Made by a program: the position numbers and the translations under genes. From NCBI GenBank assembly GCA_963719465.1, contig OY970386.1, positions 682,001 through 746,000 of the forward strand: a stretch of 64,000 bases of DNA, written 5' to 3'. A model generated the notes under the pieces. It was not told the DNA's origin. It made no database searches and saw nothing but the letters and a program-made list of their open reading frames with translations. Position 1 is the stretch's first letter, and each line of letters starts with the position of its first letter. Source of the DNA: JALHUB01 sp963719465. Lineage in GTDB: Bacteria > Chloroflexota > Dehalococcoidia > DSTF01 > JALHUB01. Below are positions 25,719-34,391 of the stretch, piece by piece.

Positions 25719-27098
25719 ATGACGGATTATTCCGACGCCCTGGTCATCTTCGGAATCACCGGCGACCTCGCCTACAAGCAGATCTTCCCCTCGCTCCAGG
25801 CGATGGTCCGCCGCGGCCATCTCGACGCCCCCGTCGTCGGCGTCGCCAAAGCCGGCTGGGACCTTGACCGCCTCCGCGCTCGCGCCCGCGACAGCCTGAA
25901 GAAGCACGGCGGCGTGGACGAGAACGCCTTCTCGAAGCTGTCCGGCCTCCTCCGCTACATCGACGGCGACTATCGCGACGAAACGACGTTCAGTCTCCTG
26001 CGACAGGCACTGCGCGACGCCCGCCGGCCGCTGCACTACCTCGCCGTTCCTCAACCGCTTTTCGGCACTGTGATCGAAGGGCTGACAAAATGCGGCTGCA
26101 CCGAGGATGCGCGCGCCGTCGTCGAAAAGCCGTTCGGGCGCGACCTGGCTTCGGCCCAGACCCTGAACCGGCTCCTCGCACGCTTCTTCCCGGAGTCGGC
26201 CATCTTCCGGATCGACCACTTCCTCGGCAAGGAGCCCGTGCAGAACCTCTTGTTCTTCCGCTTCGCCAATTCCTTCCTGGAGCCGATCTGGAATCGCCAC
26301 TACGTCGACAGCGTCCAGCTCACGATGGCCGAGAGCTTCGGCGTCGAGGGCCGCGGCCAACTGTACGAGGAGATGGGCGCCATCCGCGACGTTATCCAGA
26401 ACCACCTCCTGCAGATAATCGCTCTCCTCGCCATGGAAGCGCCGACAGCCAGCGACCCCGAGAGCGTCCGCTCCGAGAAAGCCAGGCTGTTCAACGCCAT
26501 GCGGCCGCTGACGCCTTCAGACGTGGTCCGCGGCCAGTATCGCGGCTACTGCGATGAACCCGGCGTCGCTGCGAACTCCAACGTCGAGACCTTCGCAGCC
26601 GTGCGGCTCTGGATCGATACCTGGCGCTGGGCCGGCGTCCCCTTCTACGTGCGGGCCGGGAAGAGTCTGCCGGTGACCGCTACCGAGATCACGGTTGCGC
26701 TCAAATCGCCGCCGCAGGTCGTCTTCGGCAAGGCCGAGGCCGCCCAGCCGAACCGCTTCCGCTTCCGCGTCAATCCCAACTTCGCGATCTCGCTCAGCGC
26801 ACGCATAAAGCGGCCCGGCGAGGCCATGCGGGGCGAAGAGGCGGAGCTCATCGCTAGGCACCGTCACGCTGACGAGATGGAACCTTACGAGCGCCTGCTC
26901 GGCGACGCCATGCGCGGCGATACTTCCCTTTTCGCCCGCGAAGACAGCGTCGAGGCGGCCTGGCGCGTGGTCGACCCCGTCCTCGGCCTCGGCACGCCGA
27001 TCGAATACGCGTCCGGCACCTGGGGACCAGCGCAAGCAGCGGCAATCCTCGGCGACGACGGCTGGCTCAACCCCAGGGTGCGTGAGCCCAAGCGATAG
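25719..27098 (+). CDS. zwf: Glucose-6-phosphate dehydrogenase
   Basis: 459 residues. It oxidises glucose 6-phosphate to 6-phosphogluconolactone with NAD(P)+. The Rossmann fingerprint is IFGITGDLAYKQIFPSL, the catalytic block IFRIDHFLGKEPVQNL (His base in R-I-D-H-x-L-G-K), and substrate contacts follow in VPFYVRAGKSLP. The GITGDLAYK form rather than GASGDLA-K-K marks the subgroup known from actinobacteria and relatives. It faces away from HAD-ackA-xfp across a shared 145-bp regulatory gap, linking oxidative pentose-phosphate flux to the phosphoketolase branch. No gnd or pgl follows. Confidence 0.95.
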   Translation: MTDYSDALVIFGITGDLAYKQIFPSLQAMVRRGHLDAPVVGVAKAGWDLDRLRARARDSLKKHGGVDENAFSKLSGLLRYIDGDYRDETTFSLLRQALRDARRPLHYLAVPQPLFGTVIEGLTKCGCTEDARAVVEKPFGRDLASAQTLNRLLARFFPESAIFRIDHFLGKEPVQNLLFFRFANSFLEPIWNRHYVDSVQLTMAESFGVEGRGQLYEEMGAIRDVIQNHLLQIIALLAMEAPTASDPESVRSEKARLFNAMRPLTPSDVVRGQYRGYCDEPGVAANSNVETFAAVRLWIDTWRWAGVPFYVRAGKSLPVTATEITVALKSPPQVVFGKAEAAQPNRFRFRVNPNFAISLSARIKRPGEAMRGEEAELIARHRHADEMEPYERLLGDAMRGDTSLFAREDSVEAAWRVVDPVLGLGTPIEYASGTWGPAQAAAILGDDGWLNPRVREPKR

Positions 27099-27356
27099 CG
27101 TTCAATATGCCCCGGCTGCGCCTGCGACCTCCGCTTCTTCATGCATCTCTCACGCCCGAAGGATTTCGATTCACGCCAACGCCATCTATCTCCGCCATAA
27201 TCTACTGAAGCCCGCCGCAGCGAGCCTTATTCGGGAAAGAGACGTTACCGTGGTGTTCGGCTTGCTCGCGACCCATTTGCCGCCGGACCAGCGGGCGGAG
27301 ATAATTAGGCGACTGCCCGAGGCGGCATAACAACCGGGCACTCGAAAGGCGGCAGC

Positions 27357-28823
27357 ATGACGACACGCACCGAAGTCAAGAAGTACGGATTGCTCATCGA
27401 CGGAGAGTGGCGCCAGCCAGTCGGCGGCGACACGACCGAGCGGCGCAGTCCCGCTGACCAGTCGCTCGTGGCGGTCCTCCCACTTGCCGGCGAAAGCGAC
27501 CTCGACCTGGCGGTGGCCGCCGCCCGTCGCGCCTTCGACGCCGGCGAATGGAGCGCCAACGTCACTCATCGCGCCCGCATCCTGCGAGGTGCTGCAGCCC
27601 GCATCCGCGCCGAACGGGAAACGCTTGTACCCCTGCTCGCCCGGGAGGTCGGCAAGACGCTCTCCGAAGCGACGGGCGAGATACTGGCGCTGGCAAACAC
27701 GCTCGACGCCTACGCTGGACTCGGCGAGAGCGCCAACGGCCGGGCCATCGTCAACGCGACAGGCAGCGCCATCGGGATGATCCTGAAGGAGCCGGTAGGC
27801 GTGGCCGGACTGATCGTTCCCTGGAACTGGCCGCTCGTCATCCTCGGCTGGAAGCTCGGCGCCGCCCTCGCCGCCGGCTGCACCGTCGTCATCAAGCCGT
27901 CGATCTACACCGGCGCGACAACCTACGAGATAGCGCGCATCCTTACCGAGGCCGGAGCGCCGCCCGGCGTAGTCAACGTCGTCACCGGCAGGTCCAGCAT
28001 CATCGGCGACAAGTTCGTCACACACGCCGGAATCGACAAGATAAGCTTTACCGGCTCAACCGCCACCGGCCGTCACATCATGACCCTGGCCGCCGGCGAC
28101 ATCAAGCGCATCTCCCTTGAGCTCGGCGGCAAATCGCCCAACATCGTTTTCGCCGACGCCAACCTGGGCGCCGCCGCCGCGGGTGCCATCGGCGCCGCCT
28201 TCCTCAACGCCGGCCAGACCTGCCAGGCTGGGACGCGCCTGCTGCTTCAGCGCTCGATATACGATGAGTTCATGGCCCAATTCCTCGCCTTCGTCGACAG
28301 GATGAAGGTGGGCGATCCTCTGGACCCCGCCACCAACATGGGCCCGCTGGTTTCCGAGGAACAATTGGACATCGTTCTGGGCTACGTCGAAGTCGGCAAG
28401 AATGAGGGCGCGCGCCTGCTCCGGGGCGGCGAGCGCCTCACCGGCCCTGAATACGACAAAGGCTTCTACATGCGGCCCACCGTGCTCGACGCCGTCGACA
28501 ACAAGATGCGGATCGCCCAGGAAGAGATCTTTGGGCCGGTCGTCGTCGTCATCCCCTTCGAGGACGAAGACGAGGCGCTGGCCATAGCCAACGACAGCGT
28601 GTACGGCCTCGCCGCCGGCGTCTGGTCCAACAACCTGCGCACCGTCATGCGCCTCTCGCGCGGCCTCAAAGCCGGCACCGTTTGGGTGAACTGCTTCCAT
28701 AGCTGCGGCATCTCAAACGTCCCCTTCGGCGGCTACAAGCAGAGCGGCCTCGGACGGGAGCAGGGGCTGGAGGGAGTCGAGGCCTTCCTCGAGACAAAGA
28801 GCGTCCACATCAACCACGGCTAG
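27357..28823 (+). CDS. NAD(P)+-dependent aldehyde dehydrogenase
   Basis: 488 residues, a typical ALDH superfamily length. Visible are the cofactor region EPVGVAGLIVPWNWPLVI and AGCTVVIKPS, FTGSTATGRHIM, the general base Glu in LELGGKSPNIV, the nucleophile Cys in NAGQTCQAGTR, and EEIFGPVVVVIPF near the C terminus. It is closest in style to the betaine/gamma-aminobutyraldehyde/benzaldehyde group; the substrate cannot be fixed. It follows zwf after 258 bp on the same strand, with no strong promoter seen between them. Confidence 0.95.
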   Translation: MTTRTEVKKYGLLIDGEWRQPVGGDTTERRSPADQSLVAVLPLAGESDLDLAVAAARRAFDAGEWSANVTHRARILRGAAARIRAERETLVPLLAREVGKTLSEATGEILALANTLDAYAGLGESANGRAIVNATGSAIGMILKEPVGVAGLIVPWNWPLVILGWKLGAALAAGCTVVIKPSIYTGATTYEIARILTEAGAPPGVVNVVTGRSSIIGDKFVTHAGIDKISFTGSTATGRHIMTLAAGDIKRISLELGGKSPNIVFADANLGAAAAGAIGAAFLNAGQTCQAGTRLLLQRSIYDEFMAQFLAFVDRMKVGDPLDPATNMGPLVSEEQLDIVLGYVEVGKNEGARLLRGGERLTGPEYDKGFYMRPTVLDAVDNKMRIAQEEIFGPVVVVIPFEDEDEALAIANDSVYGLAAGVWSNNLRTVMRLSRGLKAGTVWVNCFHSCGISNVPFGGYKQSGLGREQGLEGVEAFLETKSVHINHG

Positions 28824-29000
28824 CCCGTCCGGCGAACCTGGACCGCTCCTGTCGCAGTAATCTTCACGTTTCGCACATGTGACGCGAGGACGCCTTCACG
28901 CCCGGCGCATGCCCACAGCGTAATCTTGTCTGTTAGTCAAGCGCGAACTCGGCAGCAGAGCGCGCTTAGAGCATGCGGTTCGCTGGAAAGGAAGAATCAG

Positions 29001-29495
29001 ATGTCTGACTTCAGATTAACGGCCGAGCCGGGCAAGCAGGAGATCGTTATCACCGCCGTCTTTGACGCGCCCCGCGACATCGTGTTCAAGGCTTCGACCG
29101 AGCCCAACCTCATGCCCGAGTGGTGGGGGCCGAGAAGGCTGACCACCACGGTCGAAAGGATGGACCTCAGGCCCGGCGGGAGCTGGCGCATAATCCAGCG
29201 CGACCCCGAAGGCCACGAGCACGCCTTTCACGGCGTCTATCACGACGTATCTCCGCCGGAACGCACCATACGGACGTTCGAATACGAAGGCATGCCCGGT
29301 CACCCTAGCCTCGAGACCTGCACTTTCGAGGAGACCGATGGGAGGACCGTGATGACCGAGAGGTCCATCTTCCTTTCGCTTGAAGACCGCGACGGCGCCG
29401 TCGGGAGCGGCATGGAAGGGGGCGTTCGCGAGAGCATGGAACGCCTGTCCGAGCTTGTCCGGAGGCTTCAAACCGGTCGGCGGCAAGCGGCCTGA
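29001..29495 (+). CDS. AHSA1/SRPBCC-domain protein
   Basis: 164 residues from an ATG behind AAAGGAAG. It has the activator-of-Hsp90 homologue 1-like (START/Bet v1 superfamily) pattern: VFDAPRDIVFKASTEPNLMP, EWWGPRRLTTTVERMDLRPG, GSWRIIQRDPEG and HGVYHDVSPPERTIRTFEYEG. These small hydrophobic-pocket proteins are of mostly unknown ligand. A second, clearly homologous copy follows 15 bp downstream, so this is a tandem duplication in one operon. Confidence 0.9.
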   Translation: MSDFRLTAEPGKQEIVITAVFDAPRDIVFKASTEPNLMPEWWGPRRLTTTVERMDLRPGGSWRIIQRDPEGHEHAFHGVYHDVSPPERTIRTFEYEGMPGHPSLETCTFEETDGRTVMTERSIFLSLEDRDGAVGSGMEGGVRESMERLSELVRRLQTGRRQAA

Positions 29496-29510
29496 GGGGA
29501 ACGAACGACG

Positions 29511-30010
29511 ATGATGCCTGAAATCGAACTGGCGGCCCGGCCCGGAAAGCAAGAAGTTATCGTAACAACCGTCTTCGAGGCGACTCCCGAGACCGTCTTT
29601 CGCGCCTACACCGACCCGAGGCTCATTCCCGCCTGGTGGGCCTCCCGGCACTATGCCGTGGAGGTCGAGACGATGGACGTGAGGCCCGGCGGAAGCTGGC
29701 GCATCATCGTTCGCGACGCAGCAGGCGGCGAATTCTGGTTCCGCGGCGTCTACCATGAGATCGACAGACCGAGGCGCATCGTCCAGACGTTCGAGCATCA
29801 GGGAATGCCGGGACGTGTCTCTCTGAAAGCCTCACGATCAATGACCTCGGCGGCGGTAGGACGGAAGTCGTAGACCTGGTGGTCTTCCAGTCGGTCGAGG
29901 ACCGCGATGCGTCACTCGAGATGGGAATGGCAGCGGAGACGCCGCAGGTCATGAGCCGGCTGGAAGCGCTCCTGCGACATCTGAGAAGAGAACAACTGCA
30001 GGCGGCCTAG
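29511..30010 (+). pseudogene. AHSA1/SRPBCC-domain protein, second copy, frameshifted near 29818
   Basis: The first frame reads VFEATPETVFRAYTDPRLIP, AWWASRHYAVEVETMDVRPG and VRDAAGGEFWFRGVYHEIDR up to GMPGRVSL, then fails. The missing C-terminal half continues in another frame as SLTINDLGGGRTEVVDLVV and FQSVEDRDASLEMGM, ending in EQLQAA at 30010. One lost base in the GTCTCTCTG tract explains it. Restored length is about 166 residues, matching the neighbour. The TAG stop shares CTAG with the stop of the convergent gene. Confidence 0.75.
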
Positions 30011-32586
30011 GCCGCTTGCTCCTCCACCTCGATGCGCCGAGGGCTTAACACCTTCCCTCGCTCGTGCAGCCGCATGATAGCGTCGACCACCTTCGGACTG
30101 AACTGAGTGCCGGAGCAGGCCTGGATCTCCTGCAGCGCCGCCGCGACTGAACGTCCCGGCCGATAAGGACGGTCGCTTGTTATGGCGTCGAAACTGTCGG
30201 CGACAGCAACGATTGCCGCCGGCCACGGTATCTCCTCTCCACCCAATCCGTCCGGATATCCGCCTCCATCCCATCGTTCATGATGGGAGCGGGCGATGGA
30301 AGCTGCCAGCTCGAAGCCCGTTCTTCCGGCGAGGAACTGCTCCCCCCAGACCGCGTGGTGCCTCATTAGTTCCCATTCCGCCTCAGTCAATCGTCCGGTG
30401 TTGGCGAGAACCGAATCGGGAACGCGAATCTTGCCCATGTCGTGCAGCACCGCCGCAAGTCCGATCTTCCTGGCCGACTCCTCGTCGTAGCCCAGTTCCA
30501 GCGCGAGCTCTTCGGTTATAGCCCGAACGTTCTGCAGGTGCTCGCCAGTAGTGCGATCGTGCGCTTCAGCCGCCGCAGCCAGCAACATGACGGTCTCCTG
30601 ATGCGCCAGGCTGAGCCGTCCCGACGCGGATCGAAGCTTCTCGACCAGCGTCTCCAGGCTCACGATCGCCGTAACCTGCGTCGCGATGGCGCCCAACAGT
30701 TGAGCATCGCGTGGCCCCAGCGCTCCTTCCGTCTTGCTTGCCACCGAAAGCGCGCCGATGAGGTCGCCGCGCCAGAGCATCGGCGCAACAAGGGCTGACT
30801 TCAGTCCCGCCTTGCGCAGCATCTGCTGCTCGGACTCCGTCAAATGATCGTTCCCCCGCGGGTCGTCCATCAGAACCGGCCGACCGGCCTGCAAGAGCTT
30901 TCGGATCGATGTCTCCGCCGTTCTCGCCCGGCCCGCCTCTTCGTTCCATCGTTCAAGCAGACGTTCCGGCAAATGCGCGAACGTGCTCACCGCGGGTGAT
31001 CCACCTGACCCGTGCTCGAATAGCGAGAAGCTGACCGCGTCGTACCCCGCTGTCACCGACAGCCGGTGCGCGACCAGGCGCAGCTTCTCGTCGAGGTCTC
31101 CGGCCGCCGTCAGGAAAGGCACGATCTCGCCGACGATTCGCACCGCATTCGAATCCTCGCCCCGCGAAGAAACGGGCGTCGAAGAAGCCTGCCCGTGCTG
31201 TCGTTTCGAGGCGAACATCGCACTGTCTGCAAGCTCGATAAGCTCTTCCACCCTCGACGCCTCGATAGGGAAGATTGCCGTACCTAGGCTGATGCGAACA
31301 GGGAGGCGAGCGCCGGTCTCCGTCTCGCGCATCAGCCGCTGCGACAGCGAAGCGACAACCCTCTTCTCGTAACGTTTGGCTTCGGCGCGCCCGCCGGGAA
31401 GGATCACGATGAACTCGTCGCTGCCGTAGCGACCCACCAGCGCTCCGTCGTTCGAGAGCGCCTTCGCCACCTCCACGAGGATTCGGTCGCCGGCCGCATG
31501 TCCGAGCGTCTCGTTGATTGCCTTCAGATTATCAATGTCGCTCATGATGACGGCGACCGGCCCGCCGTTGCCCTTCTCGCCGACCACCCTTCGCAGCTCG
31601 GCCACGATGGCGAGGTGGTTAAGAACGCCGGTAAGAGGGTCGCGGTGCATCTGCTCCCTCAGCGCCTGCTCGGCCTTCTTGCGCTCCGTAATATCCCGCA
31701 GCACCCCCTCGACTCCGATGACGTTGCCGTTCTCATCCAGGATCAGGTGCGATCCGACCGACGCGTTGACCAGATGACCGTCCTCCGCCTTCAGCACCAC
31801 CTCGTAATCGCTCACCTCTCCCTTGCTCATCAGCTCATTCAGAAGGCCGCTGCGCTCCTCCGGCCGCACGTATACATCAAGCACCTGCGTGCCGATGAGC
31901 TCCTGCTGCGTGTAGCCCCAGCGCTGGACGGCCGGTCCGATCTCGCTGATTATTCCCCGCGCATCAGTGCGATAGAAGATGTCCTGGGCGCTCTGATATA
32001 TCTGACGGTACTTCTCCTCGCTCCCGCGAAGCACCTCCTCAGCTCGAACGCGCTCCGATACGTCGTGAGCGATCCCGAGGACGACCGGTTCCCCGCGCTC
32101 GTTCTCGATCAGCGAAGCCGTCACAACCAGGTAGACGATAGTCTCATCCTTCCTCTTTGCCTTGAGATTACGGGGTGCCCCGTATCCATCTTCAACGATA
32201 TTCGCAATCCTGGTTTGCGTCGCCCGTTGCTCCGCCTCGTCCAAAAGGTCGTAGACGGTAAGATCCGTCAGCTCTTCCCTCGTGTAACCGAACAGCTGCA
32301 GAGTGGCCTCGTTCGCGTCGAGGAATTTCCCTTCGCGATCGTGAAGGTAGACCGCGTCGAAGGAGCGCTGGAAGACCGAGCGGTAGCGCTCGTCGCCGCG
32401 CCTCAGCTTGCGCGAGCGGTCGGCGGCGAAGACGAGGGCACAGGCCAGCGCCAGTATCGGCGCCGTGGCGGCGAGAGCGATCAGCGCCGCGCTAGACTCG
32501 CGCCACGCCGCCAGCCCCACGCCAAACGCTAGAGCGGCGGACAGCACCAGGACTACCGGGACGGCTAGCCCTCGGACTCTCGTCAT
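30007..32586 (-). CDS. PAS-PAS-GGDEF-GAF-HD-GYP cyclic-di-GMP signalling protein
   Basis: 859 residues. Two membrane helices (about 8-28 and 34-54) are followed by PAS at ~65-183, PAS at ~190-305, GGDEF at ~315-465, GAF at ~495-650 and HD-GYP at ~665-850. The GGDEF signature is RYGSDEF (388-392), a G-to-S change at the second position, and no R-x-x-D inhibitory site is seen five residues before it. The HD-GYP domain is well kept: HD at 715-716 (VLHDMGKIRVPDS) and HHERWDGGGYPDGLGGEEI at 768-786. It probably senses an input and degrades cyclic di-GMP; whether it still makes any is uncertain. It has no operon partner. Confidence 0.92.
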   Translation of the reverse strand: MTRVRGLAVPVVLVLSAALAFGVGLAAWRESSAALIALAATAPILALACALVFAADRSRKLRRGDERYRSVFQRSFDAVYLHDREGKFLDANEATLQLFGYTREELTDLTVYDLLDEAEQRATQTRIANIVEDGYGAPRNLKAKRKDETIVYLVVTASLIENERGEPVVLGIAHDVSERVRAEEVLRGSEEKYRQIYQSAQDIFYRTDARGIISEIGPAVQRWGYTQQELIGTQVLDVYVRPEERSGLLNELMSKGEVSDYEVVLKAEDGHLVNASVGSHLILDENGNVIGVEGVLRDITERKKAEQALREQMHRDPLTGVLNHLAIVAELRRVVGEKGNGGPVAVIMSDIDNLKAINETLGHAAGDRILVEVAKALSNDGALVGRYGSDEFIVILPGGRAEAKRYEKRVVASLSQRLMRETETGARLPVRISLGTAIFPIEASRVEELIELADSAMFASKRQHGQASSTPVSSRGEDSNAVRIVGEIVPFLTAAGDLDEKLRLVAHRLSVTAGYDAVSFSLFEHGSGGSPAVSTFAHLPERLLERWNEEAGRARTAETSIRKLLQAGRPVLMDDPRGNDHLTESEQQMLRKAGLKSALVAPMLWRGDLIGALSVASKTEGALGPRDAQLLGAIATQVTAIVSLETLVEKLRSASGRLSLAHQETVMLLAAAAEAHDRTTGEHLQNVRAITEELALELGYDEESARKIGLAAVLHDMGKIRVPDSVLANTGRLTEAEWELMRHHAVWGEQFLAGRTGFELAASIARSHHERWDGGGYPDGLGGEEIPWPAAIVAVADSFDAITSDRPYRPGRSVAAALQEIQACSGTQFSPKVVDAIMRLHERGKVLSPRRIEVEEQAA

Positions 32587-32786
32587 TTACTCACTTCGAA
32601 CGCCACAATTCTTAGACAGGCCACGCCGAAGGCCTACCCCTTATTGTCGGTTGCCAAGAAGCGCATCTGAACCTGTCAGACGTTCGAAAATACACCGATG
32701 AAGCCCCATGAAAGAGCGTCGAAGGGGCAACAAACAGCATCGCAAAGAGCGGAAATGCGGAAAGATCGTGGCGGCGCGCCAAAATG

Positions 32787-33641
32787 TCAGATCGGCGACG
32801 CCTCCCGGCTCTTCGACAGGAAGGAGAAGAACGCTCCCGCAGCTGCCAGCACCACGCCCAGACACAAGAACGCCAGCGCGTTTCGAATCGGAAGCCAGGC
32901 AACATCACGGCCGAGAGCGTAAAACTGCGCGTTCAGATAGTCGCTTTCGTGCACCGCCGCCAGCCGCAGGAAGAAGCGCAGTACCGTCGCCAGGAGCAAC
33001 AACGGCAGCGACGCAGCGACGACGCCCACGCCCAGGCTGGTCAAACGTCCGAAGCCGCGGCTCAAGAGCATGAGGGCCACCGCCAGAATCGCCGCCACTA
33101 CGGCGACTACCGCCAGGAAAACACGCATGGTATCGTGATCCCCCTTGGTCAAGAGCCCCGCAGTATAGCGCACGGCGCCCGGCGGCGACAGCAGTTGAAC
33201 ATGCGTCGTGCCGTCGCTATCCGTCGCATGAAAGACCGAGAAACCGTGAGCGTAGAGCTTGTCGGCCGACTCGTCCAGGACGGCGTTCCGAAGATCCGCC
33301 GTGGAGAGCGCCTGGCCTTGGTTGTTCAGGTCAAGCGCGATGGGGAAGTCGACCAGCGGCGAGGCGGGAGCATTGCCATTGCCGGCAACAGTCGCCGGTG
33401 GCGTGCTGACGAGCAAAGCGTCGATCTCCGTCAGGCTGGCGACCGTCCGTCGCAGGATCGCGTGTGAAGGGCCCGCCGCCGAGAGCTCCGTGGCATCCAC
33501 CGCCAGCAGCAGCACTCCCAGCGCGGAGACAAAGGCCAGTCCCACCGCCCATTTGGAGACCATGCGCCACAAACCCGGCCCAGCCCTTCCAACCAGCGGT
33601 CCCACCCCAATCTGCGGCTCTTCAACTCCGGCGTATGCCAT
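32787..33641 (-). CDS. Membrane protein of unknown function
   Basis: 284 residues. One helix near residues 29-47 (SKWAVGLAFVSALGVLLLAV), an extracytoplasmic segment of about 120 residues, then three to four helices in the C-terminal half (VFLAVVAVVAAILAVALMLL, LGVGVVAASLPLLLLATVL, ALAFLCLGVVLAAAGAFFSF). I do not recognise a family. It starts 17 bp after the RDD gene stop and so forms a two-gene unit with it. About 200 bp between its stop and the PAS gene hold nothing recognisable. Confidence 0.65.
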   Translation of the reverse strand: MAYAGVEEPQIGVGPLVGRAGPGLWRMVSKWAVGLAFVSALGVLLLAVDATELSAAGPSHAILRRTVASLTEIDALLVSTPPATVAGNGNAPASPLVDFPIALDLNNQGQALSTADLRNAVLDESADKLYAHGFSVFHATDSDGTTHVQLLSPPGAVRYTAGLLTKGDHDTMRVFLAVVAVVAAILAVALMLLSRGFGRLTSLGVGVVAASLPLLLLATVLRFFLRLAAVHESDYLNAQFYALGRDVAWLPIRNALAFLCLGVVLAAAGAFFSFLSKSREASPI

Positions 33642-33658
33642 CCTTGGCCTCTTTGCGG

Positions 33659-34240
33659 CTAATCGCCAATAACGACGAGCGTATCCACGATGCGGTCGTG
33701 CAGCGCCCGCCGCTTCTCGTCAAACAGCACCGTCACCAACGCAACCGGCGTAGCCAGCACCGAAAGCACCAGAACGGTCGCCGTCGTAGACAGGACGATG
33801 GCGTTCCCCGTCCGCTCCGTGCTCAGAATGACCAGAAGAGCCCAGGGGATAGTCAGGACGGGGTGGAACAGCAGCGGATTCAGCAAGAACATGCGCAGCA
33901 GCGCCCGGAAGCCTCCCAGCCGGCCGCCGTCGCCGCGCGAAATGTGGATCCCGACAATGTACTTCCCGACCGTCTGCCCCCGCCACCAGAGCAGCCACAC
34001 GTTGAAAAGCACCCAGAACGGGATGACCGCCGCTACGATGCCGATGGCAGCGTAGAAAGCGGAATTCGGGGGGTCGCCGTCTCCGAAGCTACTTCGCGCC
34101 AGCAGCTCGAACATCGCGATCATCCCGAAGAGCGCCAGGAAGGCGACAAGAACGACCGTGTCGAAGATGAACGCAACGAAGCGCGCCTGCAAGCCCGCGC
34201 CGCGCGGCTCCAAGGAACCTGCCGCCCTAGTCAAGCCCAA
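33659..34240 (-). CDS. RDD-family membrane protein
   Basis: About 193 residues if started at the TTG at 34240 (AGGTGA just upstream; no ATG is available). The RDD pattern is visible: QARFVAFIFDTVVLVAFLAL (R...D in the first helix), WRGQTVGKYIVGIHI and RALLRMFLLNPL, ending with ALHDRIVDTLVVI (D in the final segment). RDD proteins are small integral membrane proteins, some acting in Na+/H+ exchange, most of unknown role. It is paired with the membrane protein downstream. Confidence 0.8.
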   Translation of the reverse strand: MGLTRAAGSLEPRGAGLQARFVAFIFDTVVLVAFLALFGMIAMFELLARSSFGDGDPPNSAFYAAIGIVAAVIPFWVLFNVWLLWWRGQTVGKYIVGIHISRGDGGRLGGFRALLRMFLLNPLLFHPVLTIPWALLVILSTERTGNAIVLSTTATVLVLSVLATPVALVTVLFDEKRRALHDRIVDTLVVIGD

Positions 34241-34391
34241 ATCACCTGTCCCTCGATGGTCCCCGCCGCCCGATTATAACACGCCCCAGTTCGCCTCCGC
34301 GAACGCGTATCGTTTGTCAGCGGGCAAAGTCCAATGCTATCCTCAATACGTGTGCCGCGCTCGTCGACCTCCATGGACGCTCTCTTGACCG

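Noticed and set aside
27082..27330. Small frame between zwf and the aldehyde dehydrogenase ending in VVFGLLATHLPPDQRAEI, faintly like the end of a DUF2267 domain
   Set aside because: The upstream part overlaps zwf and has no domain character; the recognisable end is only ~25 residues with no convincing start. It could be a worn fragment but cannot be supported.
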